Shown: positions 11,041-22,011, counted from the first letter of the stretch. The stretch is 64,000 nt of DNA from Daphnia carinata (GCF_022539665.2 NC_081339.1:186001-250000); one strand, 5' to 3'. Made by a program: numbers and translations. Notes: generated by a model not told the origin, from the sequence alone.

Positions 11041-11418
11041 TGTCAGAAAATATCTTCCATATTTCGCAACTATGTCATCTTTACTTCTCAACCCTTCACC
11101 CTCTTTCCACCCTTTCCATTTCTCCACCCGTGATTGGCGTCCACCCTAATTTGCCACCCTAAAACCACGTTGTCAAACTCGCTCTTCTTTTGTTTCTCTC
11201 ATCTCGGCTAGTTGCTACCCGGTTGCTGATCAGTTAGTCTGACGAATCAGCCATAAACGGGTGACGATTCTCCCTTTCTCTCTAAACTCAGTTTGTGTTT
11301 GTGCATCAATCTATCATCTGACTCTATCTTATTCCTAATGAAAATAGGAGAATTACACAGCGTAGGAACCTGAAAGTTTTAGTGTCTTATTCACGCTGTC
11401 GATAACAAATTATCGACA
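11041..11418 (+). repeat. BEL 3' LTR
   Basis: Starts TGTCAGAAAATATC and ends TTATCGACA; 378 bp like the 5' copy. Followed by the TGTAG duplication. Confidence 0.93.
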
Positions 11419-11952
11419 TGTAGCTTGCCTTGTGTTAGAGTGTATTAGTTCTCTTGTGTTAAGTGTCGCGTAACCCTGACTGTGAGAGTGAATACACTGT
11501 GACCCGACACATCTACCGTGTTCCTTAATCTACCGCTACGAGCACCGGCCGAGGCGCTGCTCCCACTCTGCCCGACGCCGCCCTCCGTTCTTCCTGACGC
11601 CGCTGCCGTGCTTCCGATGCCACCCTCCGTTCTCCCCGACGCCACCGCCGTGCTTTCCGACGCCGCCTTCCGTTCTCCCCGACGCCGCGCCGTAATATCT
11701 TCGACCCGCCAGAGCCATGGCCCCCATGTAAGTATCCTCACGCCCTCATCCTTCAAACTTTCTACCATTGTTCTTTTCATATCCGTGCAGCCGACGTGAC
11801 CGGCTGGTGGATCCTAACAAACCCTATTTGTGTACCACGCACCAAATGCTGACGAGAATACTAGATTAAGAAATTAACCTGACCGTTGTCAGTATTGTGG
11901 CGTGTGGTAATCCCCCAGTCGCGTCAGACGTGACTGGGATTCGATTATTGCA
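11419..11952 (-). mobile_element. Solo LTR, right segment with 42-bp minisatellite
   Basis: Continuation of the LTR starting at 4914, after the BEL insertion. It ends in TTATTGCA followed by the CTAT duplication. Without BEL the LTR is about 891 bp. Between about 11545 and 11695 a 42-bp unit (GTTCTCCCCGACGCC core) is repeated about three times. The hairpin CCCAGTCGCGTCAGACGTGACTGGG lies near the end (about 11914-11938). A GTAAGT/polypyrimidine-CAG pair at about 11728 and 11790 looks intron-like but is unproven. Confidence 0.7.
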
Positions 11953-13167
11953 CTATGTAGCTGCACATTTCTTCGATCAGTGGAAGGCGCGGAGCTAATC
12001 TCGCAATCGTTGGAGCTAACGTTTCGATGGACGATTTCAAGGATGTTAGGAGTTTGGTATTCGCGTTACAGTTTTCTTGGATCTTGAGACCAACAGAAAT
12101 TGGAGTGCAGCTGTGGAGTTTTCTTTTGATTCCCGAGATTTCTGAATGGAGTTTTTCTAACTCCTGGGTTAAGCTAGTGATCTTGGATTCTATGGCTTCG
12201 TTTTGAGGGGATGGGTAGCTATTCCCTAAATGCACGCGAGCGGCCGACTTTGTAGAGAGAGTAGAAGGTTTGAGGAAGGCTTTGCTAACCGGTGTATCAT
12301 TTGATGAGCATGGTCGTAACTTTAGAGCTTCGTAGAATGAAATATTTTGAGAATGGGCTAGGTTTAGGCTGTGAGCTTTTTCCCGATAGGCGAGGCAGTT
12401 CTTATCGTCTGCCTGGTGGTACTTGCTTCCGCAGTTGCGACATATAGTTGGGGCTGAGCATAACGGAATAGGCGCGTGCGGTGTGGCACAATTTTTGCAG
12501 TGTGGCTTTTGGCGGCAGTTTCGGGCAGAGTGACCTAAGTGCCAACAAAGGATGCAGAGTAGTGGGCGTTGTCGGAGCTCATGAGTAGTGAACGATTGAT
12601 TGGCTATCAAAACCTTTGCTGGGGGTGGGCAGTTGAAAGTGAGGATGATAGTTTCAGTAGCGATGAGAGTGTCGCCAACCTTCTTCTGTAATCTAGAGCC
12701 TTGATCGCTCCGTACGACGCTAGTTCTGCCACTATTTCCTCTTCTGAATCGTCAACTGAAACACCGAAGATAATTTTCCTCGGCTCCATTTCCCGTCTTG
12801 TACGTGCTGTCTGGACGCAGAAGGAACCTAATTTTTTTAAGGCAAGGAGTGAGTTCCTTGTCGCCTCATCCGGGGGAACGACTAGTAAATCTCCGCTCGC
12901 GGTGACACGATGTGAGGCTGTCGGGAATGAGGCAGTCAGGGTAGACATCAGTGACTTACGATTTTTGATGGATAGTAGTTTGAAGCACTTGTGTTCGGAT
13001 GAGGAAATGATGACAGGTAATGGAGAAGGAGATGGCCGATGATCTGTGGAAAGGTGGCTGTCGATGGATGAAGATGAGAAATTTCTTGAACGCTTCAATG
13101 GTGTGGGCTCGAATGGAGGACTTAAGTCCATTTCTAGCGCGTCTGCGTTCATGACAAAAGTATTCAT
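11953..13167 (-). pseudogene. LINE ORF1, Gag-like with CCHC zinc knuckles (5' portion)
   Basis: ORF1 starts at ATG 13167 with a Ser/Pro-rich N-terminus (residues 15-55), then an RRM-like or linker region. The frame shifts near 12695 and continues through 12610-11953. Three Cys/His knuckles follow each other: CILCWHLGHSARNC, CKNCATPHAPIPLC and CRNCGSKYHQADDKNC. A leucine/glutamate heptad region follows. In the Jockey/I groups this protein binds the element RNA. The ORF is cut at 11952 by a solo LTR; its last 38 codons are at 4799-4913. Confidence 0.82.
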
Positions 13168-13672
13168 TTACCGGCGCGAGTTTTCAGAGAGCTATCTCTA
13201 AGGTGTGCGGCGGTTCGAACGAGACTGCCACAACAACCTTTCCAACACGAGAAAATTTTCACGATTAACGATGAGAGGTTAAAACGTGTATGCTGCCATG
13301 ATATGCGTCTTGTGAATTTCTCGTCTATGCTGCAGTTCAGTACTAAATCGACAAAAAGTTTAGCAGTAGTAATGCCTGAAAACAATTTCAGCTACGTATA
13401 TTACTGCGGCGATGGCGTATTAAACAGCAGAAACTTCATTTATAGGGCACAACACGCGGAGCTCAAGTTCTTTCGTGGAAAGCCTTGTTTCCTTCCGTAC
13501 TGTTTATCACAGTAACTTAGCGTAAATATCTCATTTGTAAAATTTTTGTAATCTATAACTATTGTATAATGTAAACTTTGTCATTCTTAGATATTAAAAG
13601 TATTCATTTCTTTAAATTTCTACCTTAATGTGTGTGCTGTTAAGTTCCATTTCTGTGATGCAACTAAAGACA
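13168..13672. other. Stretch upstream of LINE ORF1
   Basis: Probably holds the LINE 5' untranslated region at first. Short ORFs overlap on both strands here (plus 13303-13515, minus 13164-13385) but show no recognisable domain. I see no other structure. Confidence 0.4.
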
Positions 13673-14031
13673 TCCCGTACGAAACGGTTAGCTTGCGTTT
13701 TGGCGATGCCCAAATCCTAGCTTTATCAAGCTTCCTCGTCGCTGGCTTGCAGATTTCAAGCTAGGGATACGTTTCGGTTAGCTTGAGTTTTGGGGGGTGG
13801 CTTCAGCGCCTTAAAATTAAACTTGCGCAAGCTGTGACTTCGCAACCTTGCACTTTAGCTTACAGAAATTAAGCTACTGAAATAAGTTTAAGCTAGAAAA
13901 ATGGGAGTTAGAAAAATATATATTATTATTTAGCATAAGAAATGTTTTAAACAAGCATTAGTTATGATAGGACTTTAATCTTAAATAATTCATTTCCTTC
14001 AAAAAAATTAACAAATCATACTTAAGTTTGA

Positions 14032-14250
14032 AAATAAAAAAAATTTAGCATTATTGGTTTAAATACATTTGAGGGAACGAAAGATTAACTTAATTTCGAC
14101 TTCATCTTTAGGTTTTTTAAATTCGGTTGTTGACCTGTCGAAATAAAAAAAATTTAGCATAATTGGTTTAAATACTTTGAGGGAACGAAAGCTTAACTTA
14201 ATTTCGACTTCATGTTTAGGTTTTTTAAATTCTGTTGTTGACCTGTCGAA
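14032..14250. repeat. 109-bp direct tandem duplication
   Basis: Two copies, 14032-14140 and 14141-14250, share AAATAAAAAAAATTTAGCA, the GAGGGAACGAAAG segment and GTTGTTGACCTGTCG, with a handful of differences. Confidence 0.85.
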
Positions 14251-14322
14251 AAAAACTTAAGTATATTTCTAGATTCTCTCTTGTATTGTTCTGAAATAGT
14301 AGTTTTAATATGTATAGAATAG

Positions 14323-14386
14323 TCCAGTGGAAAGAACATCCGACTGTGGTGCGGGAGACCCGAGTTCGATCCCAGCCACAGTCTTC
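14323..14386 (+). other. tRNA-like sequence (His-like, GTG), not a clear gene
   Basis: TAGTCCAGTGG resembles a D-arm/A box, CTGTGGT fits an anticodon loop with GTG, and GAGTTCGATCC matches a B box. A T-run follows within 15 bases. The acceptor and T stems do not pair well, and it lies inside a TIR element, so it is more likely a tRNA-derived repeat than a working gene. Confidence 0.5.
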
Positions 14387-14559
14387 TTTTTTTCGCTTTG
14401 CCTAATCTAGGCTAGCGGCGCGCGGGTTTAGGTTAGCTTGAATTTCCAAGCTTAAATCGTAAAAAATTTAAGCTTGAAATCGTTAGCTTGGAGGGGCCTG
14501 GAGCAGTAGCTGCGCTAGCTAACCCAAGGTTTGAGCTAGCTTAACGTTTCGTACGGGAT

Positions 14560-15200
14560 ACTAACTCTTAACAATTGGTGGTCATGCTACATTAAACGCG
14601 ACTGAGTATCCTTAATTATTAAAACTTGTACAAGCGTAGTTAATTGTTATCATTTGTTATTATATTATTGCATTTATTACATACCTGTAGCTACAACTCC
14701 TTTAAAACTACTGAACATACTGGACAAATCAACTATGGTATAAGTGCCAAACGTGTTTCGAAAACCCGGACGATGCGAACCCGCGTCTGCTGCATTTTCT
14801 CGGTAGACGACTGAACATTCCATATAGATCTAGCCACCAACGGGGTTACATTTTGGGGCGCTTGCCATGATTAGTCCATCGCTACTTGACGTATCAGCCA
14901 CCACAGCTAGTCCAGCCATTCTGCTTCAACTGAAAAAGCTTGAAGGGAACGCAAATTTCAATGACCGAATTTTCAACAGGGCCTCACTGGTCATCATCCG
15001 TGTCCGGGAGAACACATTCTATAGCGACACACTTCTCTTCAGAGCCTCTTCGTCATCGTTCCACGGTTGCCGACGCCCTCTGGGCGTCGCACATTGTCCC
15101 TGGTTGCATATTGCAAGTGTGAAATTAAAAATTTGATAAGAAAATTCAAACATACTTGTTGGCGACTGTGTTGTTCGACCGTTTGGAGAAACGGTGGCCA
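14560..15200. other. Intergenic, nothing recognised
   Basis: AT-rich with short overlapping ORFs on both strands (14867-15136 plus, 15019-15279 minus) that show no domain or consistent codon signal. Confidence 0.4.
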
Positions 15201-15204
15201 GTAC

Positions 15205-16092
15205 GATTGGCGGTGAAATAGCACTGAAACGAAATAGGACTGGAGAAATAGGACTGAAAATTTCCTGTCCTATTTCCACCGGAGAAATAGGACTGGGAAA
15301 AATATGACTGACTTTTTAAAATTTTTATGTCAGTTCTATTACTCCATGACATCAGTCCTATTTCTCCTCGGCATCAGTCCTATTTCTCCTTAGAAATAGT
15401 CCTATTTCGGACTTGTTCCAAGGGGAACGATGAGCCTCCAATCCGGTAGGCAATGTATTGCGTAAGAGCGTCGGATTATATCCATTTCCCTTTTTTAAAA
15501 ACCGATGGCGTTTACTCATTATTTAAATGGTTCACAAAACTTTTTTTCCTTATCCTATTTTAGTTTAAATTACAGGAGAACATGAACTATATTGTATTTA
15601 ATAGAGTTCATTTAAGAAAATACTATTAGACATACTACAGAAATATTAATTGCTTATATTGCACATTATGTGGTCATAACCAACTTTTCCAATTGAACAA
15701 ATGTTTTACTATTTCATACATCTATCGTTATATACAGCTCTTACATATTCTGATTTTGCTCTAATAGTATTTTATTAAATGAGCTCTTTTAGATTTATAA
15801 TAATTCATGTTCCCCAGCAATTAAAATTGAAATAGGATAAGAGATAAAAAATCTGTGAACCATTTAAATAATGAGTAATTAATTTAATTTAATTACCGGA
15901 TTGGAGGCTCATCGTTCCCCTCGGAACAAGTCCGAAATAGGACTATTTCTAAGGAGAAATAGGACTGATGCCGAGGAGAAATAGGACTGATGCCATGGAG
16001 AAATAGGACTGTCCTAAAAGTTTTAAAAAGTCAGTCCTATTTCTCCCAGTCCTATTTCTCCAGTCCTATTTCGTTTCAGTCCTATTTCACCG
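15205..16092. mobile_element. Foldback element: long palindrome with GAAATAGGACTG repeats
   Basis: The left arm (15205 to about 15630) and right arm (about 15761 to 16092) are inverted copies around a loop of roughly 130 bp. Outer parts consist of many copies of GAAATAGGACTG, the inner parts of matching unique sequence (ATTGGAGGCTCATCG, ATTATTTAAATGGTTCACA, AAAATACTATTAG). No ORF is present. GGC next to both ends could be a 3-bp target duplication. Such long arms fit a foldback or MITE-like DNA element. Confidence 0.75.
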
Positions 16093-17571
16093 GCTACCCT
16101 TTTGGCTGAACAGTTTTTTTTCGACGGACGGCCACTTCTCGTTTCTTTTGTATAACGTTCCAGTCGCAGTTCCAGTTCGAAGGCGTCTTGGGGTGTCCAT
16201 TCTTCATGCTAAGCAACATAAAAGAATAAATGGTTGTTGCGATTAAAAGACAATAATAATAAATAAGATAATTTTTACAATAGTTTGTCGTCGTAATCGT
16301 CTCTATACAACTTAGATACACCTGAAGTACTTGTAAATCATAGGGCAAACCTGAGATGTTCTAATCATTTTTTTAAAATAAAAACATGAACTACTGAACA
16401 ACTGAAGTCTATGGACAAAATTAACCTTTAGTGAAACATAACGACATTTCGAACCCCAGGAAAAAAGGAGATTGCTTCGCCAGGATTGTCTTTCACAAAA
16501 AACAACAATATCCACACAGTGTTTTTGAAGCATCAAACAAAGAAACTTTCCTTTTTGGGGGTCATAACAAGTAACCCGAATCATTACTATATGACTTACC
16601 CAATGCAGCACTTTTTTTGCTTAGTTGCTGCAGATTATTTGCTTAGTTGATGGAACAGGGTGATAAAGGAGCTGGTATTACCACAGAATAACAGAACGAT
16701 ATCTCCATTCCTCCTTAATGTACTGGATGTTATAATAGTTTCCTATATACCTCAAAATGAAAGTAACATCAGCAATATTCTGGCTACTTATGCAGCATAA
16801 AAGCTGAATGAACATCACATGTGTACCATTGTAGCCTTACTAAAGATCATTGTGGCAACGGGGATTAGCTAAAATGAAACAAAAAACTTGTAAGTCATGA
16901 GTGATTAGGATAAAATGCTTGATAGTTAAAATAATAATATCTACTGCTGATCACCTGACCCCAAATCGATTTACAAATTGCATGAATTAGTTTAATTTTG
17001 CAGACTACGCGAGGAAATACAGCTAAAAGAACTGGTCTGCTGTGGCAGTTAAATACTTCTCAAATTTGGATTGAGTAACACAATCCTAGACACAACACCT
17101 TGGCGGTAAATGACAAAATGGTGCCACCTCGCGATGAAAAACAAGCTTGACTGTTGGCATTGTTGCCATACCCTTGATTCCCGTCCTGTTTTTGGTGGGG
17201 CAAGGACCCGATTCCAAAAAATCTGCTTACCCACGAATCGAAAATTAGTTTAGTAAGTAGTTTTTTATGATTCCTTATAGAGGTGCTACGTCGATTTTAA
17301 TTCACGATTTTCACTGGATCAAAAGAAAACCCAAATACTTATGTTGAATTGCTTAATCTTCATCATCGTCTTACCGTCGGGGGACGCTTCGCATGTCGGG
17401 TAAATTGGTTTTTGACGTTTTGATTCGTACCCTTATTTTGTTGAAAAAAGTACGAGTACCTCAACTTCGTAAAACATTAGTTATAAATCTAATGTTGGCA
17501 AAACTAATAATAACTTTAATCACACTCCGTTACCAAAAGGTTTCATTTACTTCGACGGTTGGTCAGGGCAT
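16093..17571. other. Intergenic, nothing recognised
   Basis: Only short minus-strand ORFs (16094-16348, 16312-16611, 17049-17234) without recognisable motifs; no repeats stood out. Confidence 0.4.
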
Positions 17572-17935
17572 TGCATGAGACGTTGCGTTTCGGGGTTTCA
17601 AGTTTATTTTAAAAATCGGCACCAAGACATTACAAAAATACACAACCAGTTCGTGTGACGGCTATGGAGAACTCTCTTTTTGGGAAGCTCGGGCGGGGGT
17701 TTTATTCCGCGCTTTGGCCTGGGGACGCTAAGGTTGGCGTGGGCAATAAAACAGCGAAACAGTGTCAAAAGAAAAACGAGGTTAACTGATAAGCTTGGTG
17801 TCGTTGACACCGTGGTCAACCGGAAGAAGGCAATAAAAGGGGAGATCGTAGCAAAAAGGTGGAGAGAGGTAGAAAGATAGCAAAGGCAATATGCGAGTCT
17901 TCCAACTAACTTAATTTTAGCCTGAAGTCCTTACA
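17572..17935 (-). mobile_element. Solo LTR, second copy of the 4914 family
   Basis: On the minus strand it starts TGTAAGGACTTC and ends TCTCATGCA. GCAT flanks both sides (17568-17571 and 17936-17939). About 260 bp from its start match the LTR at 4914 in opposite orientation, including GGTGTCAACGACACCAA. It is 364 bp against about 891 bp, the far ends being unrelated in sequence. The plus-strand ORF at 17680-17880 lies inside it and is not a gene. Confidence 0.75.
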
Positions 17936-17939
17936 GCAT

Positions 17940-18585
17940 TTTTGTTAGTAGCTGATGATGCATTAACTCCAAGTGCCTGTCCGACTGCATTGAATGAAGA
18001 ACTGAAAATTATTTTGTACTACTTGATTTTAAGAAGTATGTAACTGTAGCATACTTTAGGTGAGTTGTTTCTACGCGATGTGTCACCACTGCCAGAGGTC
18101 ATCTTGTAATTTTTTACTTTAGGTTAGAATTACTATACCTGAATGTAACTACAAATTATTAGCAAGTTAGAATACATTAACTTTACATAATTTTGCAACA
18201 TATTTTGTATGCATGTGGCTTCGAACTTAACATCATACTTTCTTGCAGACATTAAGTTCTATAAAAAAAAGAATTGTCATATTAAGAAATCGATATATGC
18301 CAATATCATGATGGAGACATACAGTGTTAAGCTTTCAATGTTTGCTCTAGTCTAGATGTTTGTCTTAGTAGTTGATAAGGTATTCTTTTAAATAAACACT
18401 CCTCATTAATCTTTCCACAAACAATCTGCCATTGAATTTATTTACTTATTATTTTAAGTTTACCATATGTGCTGTGGTGAAAGAGTGATCAAATAAAACC
18501 CAGCAAATTTGAGGATCTGTGGCCTGTACGCTCCTGCAATGGATAAGGAAAGGTTAATTCAATTTTAATTTGATGCTGGGCTATT
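17940..18585. other. Intergenic, nothing recognised
   Basis: AT-rich, no ORF of interest and no repeat seen. Confidence 0.4.
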
Positions 18586-18765
18586 GCACTAGGGTAATCT
18601 TTTCTTCATTTACCATTTCTTCAAATCTGTGAGAATCTTCATCCGATGCCTTTGCTATTCTGGTTGGGCTGTAGTGAAAAAAAAATTCTTTTACCAAAAT
18701 AGAACTCTTTTCAATCATGAATGAGATTAATGGACGTTTGATTCCCTTCTTTCTAATTCCAAACT
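18586..18765 (-). CDS. Possible exon of an unrecognised gene
   Basis: A minus-strand frame begins right after a strong acceptor (T-run then CCAG at about 18766-18780) with FGIRKKGIKRPLISFM and ends in KITLVQ before a stop. The composition is protein-like, charged and without low complexity, but I recognise no family and found no partner exon. Confidence 0.3.
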
Positions 18766-18809
18766 GGAAAAAAAAAACAACAGATGTAAGAGTTTCATAA
18801 CCCACTTGA

Positions 18810-19854
18810 TTATTTTCTCATAGTAGTATTCAAATTTTTACTGTAAAGCGATAAGTTGCTTTGTAAGCGTAATAAGCCGCGCTCTTGCTGTTACCGAGTT
18901 GGCATGGCAACCCAGATCGGGCTTCGCGCGCCAGCCATTTACCCTTCCTTTACTTTAATTAGCGGCCTATTGTGTCGCAATTCTTGTGTCATTTGTTTTT
19001 TGATAGACGCTATGATTAATGACGTGTAAGGACGCTCAGACGCTTTTCGACCGTGCTACCTTACGTGACGCCATTTTTTGCTCGCGCTGTCTCGTTTTTT
19101 TTGTCTCGAGTTTAATACATTTTTTTTGTGACCAGTTCGCCATTCGTTTTCGTTTTCGTTATTTCGCTACACGCCGCAGACTTGCTTAGTTTGCAACACT
19201 TGCGTTCCAAAGCGTGGAACTGGGTAACGTGTTTCAACGTTTCATTTGGTGTTTCGCTATTAGTTTGATAAAAAAAAAAATATTGAAATCGCGTAACTTG
19301 AAAGAAGACCGGTCAGCCAATGTGTTTTCGTAATAACTTACGCTTTGGCTACCAATTGGGGCCGATGTTTGGCAAAAAGCCAGAAGAAATGCGATGCGTA
19401 GGCTCAGTAGAAATATGAATGAAATAAAAACCAAAAGAATGAAAACGTTAAAAAGTAAATGGCACACTATTGGTTTATGTCGAACTTTCCATTAGATGTA
19501 ACACAATTAACAAATATTAGCAAACCGCTTGCGATAGGTTTCACAAATTACACGGACTTCAAGCAGGCGACAAAATACAAGGACGCCATCTTTCATCCTA
19601 ATTTATAACCACAAAATGTAAGTTTTTGAAACAATTGCAAATTTTTAAAAGGGGGACGTGCATTTACGTGAACTTGTTAATTCTATTTCTATGGCGCTAA
19701 TTGTAACGCGTAGAGCGGAAAAACAAATTACAGGTGGCACGAGAGAATCAATTTTGTACCCACATAAAATAACACAAATGCACGAGAAATAATGTGTGTA
19801 CATACCGTAGCTGTTGTTCTTCATCATGTCGGTTTCTTCTTGCATAGTTCTCTA
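18810..19854. other. Upstream of the proline-rich exon, nothing firm
   Basis: A locally GC-richer part (18880-19080) and a possible donor AT/GTAAGT at 19618 precede the exon at 19865. Joining that donor to the acceptor at 19864 gives no ATG in frame, so the first exon is not identified. Confidence 0.35.
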
Positions 19855-19864
19855 GTTTTCCCCA

Positions 19865-20419
19865 GTGTTTTCGCGTACCACTTCTCGGCTTAAGTCTTCA
19901 CCACCTCTACCACCCTATGGTAAGACCCTCTGCGTTCCAATACCTCCACCATCAGAACGACCCAAAAGTCAGATAGGCAAGCATTGTATCATCGATATGC
20001 CCGATGAGGTGGAATCCGAAGGCAAATCGGCCTCTTATGTCCGTTACGGCCCAATGCCGCAAGGAGGCGGTAACTCAGGCATCGACGCTTATTGGAACCG
20101 AACTCCACCTCCAGCCTTTGTACCTCCACCGCCTTACTTGCCGCCTGTCTCGTACGTACCACCTCCGCCACAAGCGCCACCTCCAAATTTTGTACCTCCG
20201 CCGCCTTGCTGGCCGCCCGTTTCGTACGTGCTACCTCCGCCGCAAGAGTATACAGCTGAAGCTCGTGTCTACGAATATGCACCACAGACAACGTTGCAAG
20301 AGGTATTCGTAGTGAAAGACCGTGACGATCTTATAGACCTGAACACTGAAGCCTCTCTTATTAAACTTTGCAGATATGCAACTCGAATTTATGTCCGCCG
20401 TTTAGCGAAATGTGACTGA
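19865..20419 (+). CDS. Proline-rich protein, last exon (unrecognised gene)
   Basis: The open frame has no ATG at its start; it follows TTTTCCCCAG (19855-19864), a good splice acceptor, so it is best read as an internal or last exon ending at TGA 20417-20419. Residues 80-135 are an array of PPPxFVPPPP, LPPVSYVPPPP and CWPPVSYVLPPPQ repeats, of a kind that binds WW, SH3 or EVH1 domains. The C-terminal 40 residues (KDRDDLIDLNTEASLIKLCRYATRIYVRRLAKCD) are not low complexity. AATAAA occurs at about 20896. No family recognised; role unknown. Confidence 0.55.
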   Translation: MFSRTTSRLKSSPPLPPYGKTLCVPIPPPSERPKSQIGKHCIIDMPDEVESEGKSASYVRYGPMPQGGGNSGIDAYWNRTPPPAFVPPPPYLPPVSYVPPPPQAPPPNFVPPPPCWPPVSYVLPPPQEYTAEARVYEYAPQTTLQEVFVVKDRDDLIDLNTEASLIKLCRYATRIYVRRLAKCD

Positions 20420-21875
20420 TTTTCATTTTTATTTTTCCCATCACTGTTCTGTCAGCTGAATATTCTTATCTTTTTGGCACGTAAAAATCCTAAAACATGT
20501 AACGTCGTTTATCCCGTGTGGTACTTCAACTGAATTGAATGGCGAACCCGTACACGGTGTTAATCATTGTCGCGAATTTGATTCTTCCATTCGCGTTCTA
20601 TTCTAATTGGCTTCGCTCGTTAAGCTTGTTTGCATGAGTAAGAGAGTAGCAGCACTTTAATTCGTTAAAGGCGCTGGCCAACATTTCGTACCACATTAAC
20701 GTCTGTTGGATGAGGGCAATAGAAGAAGGTTGGTCTTTGTCATTTCCACGACCGTGACACGACTACCTCTACGGGGTATTTTATCCTTAAATAAGTCGTT
20801 CAAATCAGTGGAGCAACACACGAGAAAACGTCGGGCATGTTTTAGTGTCAAACTTTGGTTCCAAATTTGTTTTGTTTTTGTTTTGTTTTGTTCATCAATA
20901 AATGGATTCTGTTCCATATTAACCTGTGTTTTTAAATTTTTTAAATAGTAAGTATTAATGAGGACATCAAGCGAGATCGAGTTACATTTCAAGTTTTAGC
21001 ATTAAACACTTCCTCAATGATATATAATTTTGGCTGGTAACTAACGGGAGAATCGAAAGACATCATTCTGTGAAGCTTTAAATATTCGAAAAATGTAGTA
21101 TATGTTATCGAAACGGCGAAAATCATTCTTGAACTGCGGACTTACATATGAATGGTTCATTTGTCATTCAGCTTTCTCCCTCAACCCCCCCCCTCGCTTA
21201 ATCGTTCCCCACTCGCCTAACTTGGCAAAGCCAACGATGAGGCCATTTTTACCGATAAAAGTGGTTTACATAACAACGCAACACTTTGCCTCAAAAATTG
21301 ATACAAAAGATTACACGTCTTCTTCTTAGTGCTATGGCTAATCTGGCATCATCATTAGTATTGAGAAACAAATGCGTGTCTGCGAGAAAAATGCCATAGC
21401 CTGCACCACGATAGCCAGATGAACTAAATGGGGACAACTGAAATAAGCTTTTCTGTTAAATTCAAGATCGTTACGAGGTGGGGCGAAACAACTACAGATG
21501 TATTCTTCAATGATCCAATCACCTGTGTTCCATAGGATAATCCCACTGTCCCTATAATATAAAGAAAATTAAATTTCGGTCACGTGATTTTCAATGCCAA
21601 TAAATACGGTGATATGCCTCAAGATATAGACAACCAATGAACTGAACTGTTAAATGGATGGCCTGGCCTGAATCAAGTTGCTCATGTGATTGTAAAAGAT
21701 GCTGGATATAAATGGATTGTGCTGGATAAATGACCGTGTACTGCTTCACCCAAACCTTCTGTTATGTTTAGCGACATGACAATGACATCGTCTTTGGAAG
21801 TGGAATTTGATAAAATATTGTTCGTCCTGTTTGAAAATCGCGGTTCCCAACGAAAAGAGGCGCTGAAATTTGATA
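20420..21875. other. 3' flank and intergenic, nothing recognised
   Basis: Starts with the presumed 3' untranslated region of the proline-rich gene. Short ORFs on both strands at 20696-20992 and 21102-21329 overlap each other and show no domain. Confidence 0.4.
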
Positions 21876-21877
21876 TG

Positions 21878-22011
21878 CGGCTCGTTACATTCGAGTCCTT
21901 ACAGTGCTGCATCTCGGTATAGCGAAATGCGCGGCGTAGTACTCCGGGTGCCTTTCTTGTGTAGTATTTGGGAGCATCGGTGTAGTAGCGTAGAGTACCG
22001 CCTTTTGTCAT
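21878..22011 (-). pseudogene. Fragment of the Tyr/Thr repeat (YYTxAP) gene family
   Basis: Reads RYYTDAPKYYTRKAPGV on the minus strand, the same repeat as the gene at 48.0-48.9 kb, then loses the pattern. It has no recognisable start or signal peptide and looks like a relic of a second family member. Confidence 0.55.

Larger units (their letters stand above)
5276..11418 (+). mobile_element. BEL/Pao LTR retrotransposon, full length, degenerate
   Basis: Two 378-bp LTRs differ at 5 positions, about 1.3 percent. TGTAG precedes the left LTR (5271-5275) and follows the right one (11419-11423), a 5-bp duplication as usual for BEL. Primer site, gag, zinc knuckles, protease, RT with the BEL-type YVDN motif, RNase H, DDE integrase and a G-rich tract before the 3' LTR are all in order on the plus strand. 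Stops and frameshifts break gag-pol in many places. It lies inside the solo LTR 4914-11952. Confidence 0.93.
2148..13167 (-). mobile_element. Jockey/I-like non-LTR retrotransposon, interrupted
   Basis: Minus-strand ORF1 (zinc-knuckle Gag-like) and ORF2 (endonuclease plus reverse transcriptase) belong to one element. Its pieces lie at 13167-11953, 4913-4799 (end of ORF1) and 4804-2148 (ORF2). The 4914-11952 block is a later insertion, and the ORF2 tail is lost behind the DIRS insertion at 2147. ORF1 stop and ORF2 start overlap by a few bases (4799-4804), typical of this group. The 5' end is not clearly defined, somewhere beyond 13167. Confidence 0.85.
13673..14558. mobile_element. Non-autonomous DNA element with terminal inverted repeats
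   Basis: TCCCGTACGAAAC at 13673 is mirrored by GTTTCGTACGGGA ending at 14558. The inverted repeats continue imperfectly with TTAGCTTG/CAAGCTAA-like motifs that also recur internally (13770-13790, 14430-14490). Inside are a two-copy 109-bp tandem repeat and a tRNA-like sequence, and no coding ORF. I could not define a convincing target duplication (AC on both sides if the terminal AT is included), so the superfamily is open. Confidence 0.6.

Noticed and set aside
4911-11950. Alternative TSD TATTG for the solo LTR
   Set aside because: It would leave ends without TG/CA and does not restore the ORF1 frame; CTAT with TG...CA does both.
14323-14386. Functional tRNA-His gene
   Set aside because: Acceptor and T stems do not pair; kept only as a tRNA-like sequence.
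17680-17880. Plus-strand ORF of 66 aa, and the similar minus ORF at 5019-5285
   Set aside because: Both lie in related solo LTR copies; similarity reflects shared LTR DNA, not a protein.
20004-20312. Alternative plus and minus ORFs inside the proline-rich exon
   Set aside because: Shadow frames of the Pro-rich repeat; only the 19865 frame follows a good acceptor and has a non-repetitive C-terminus.
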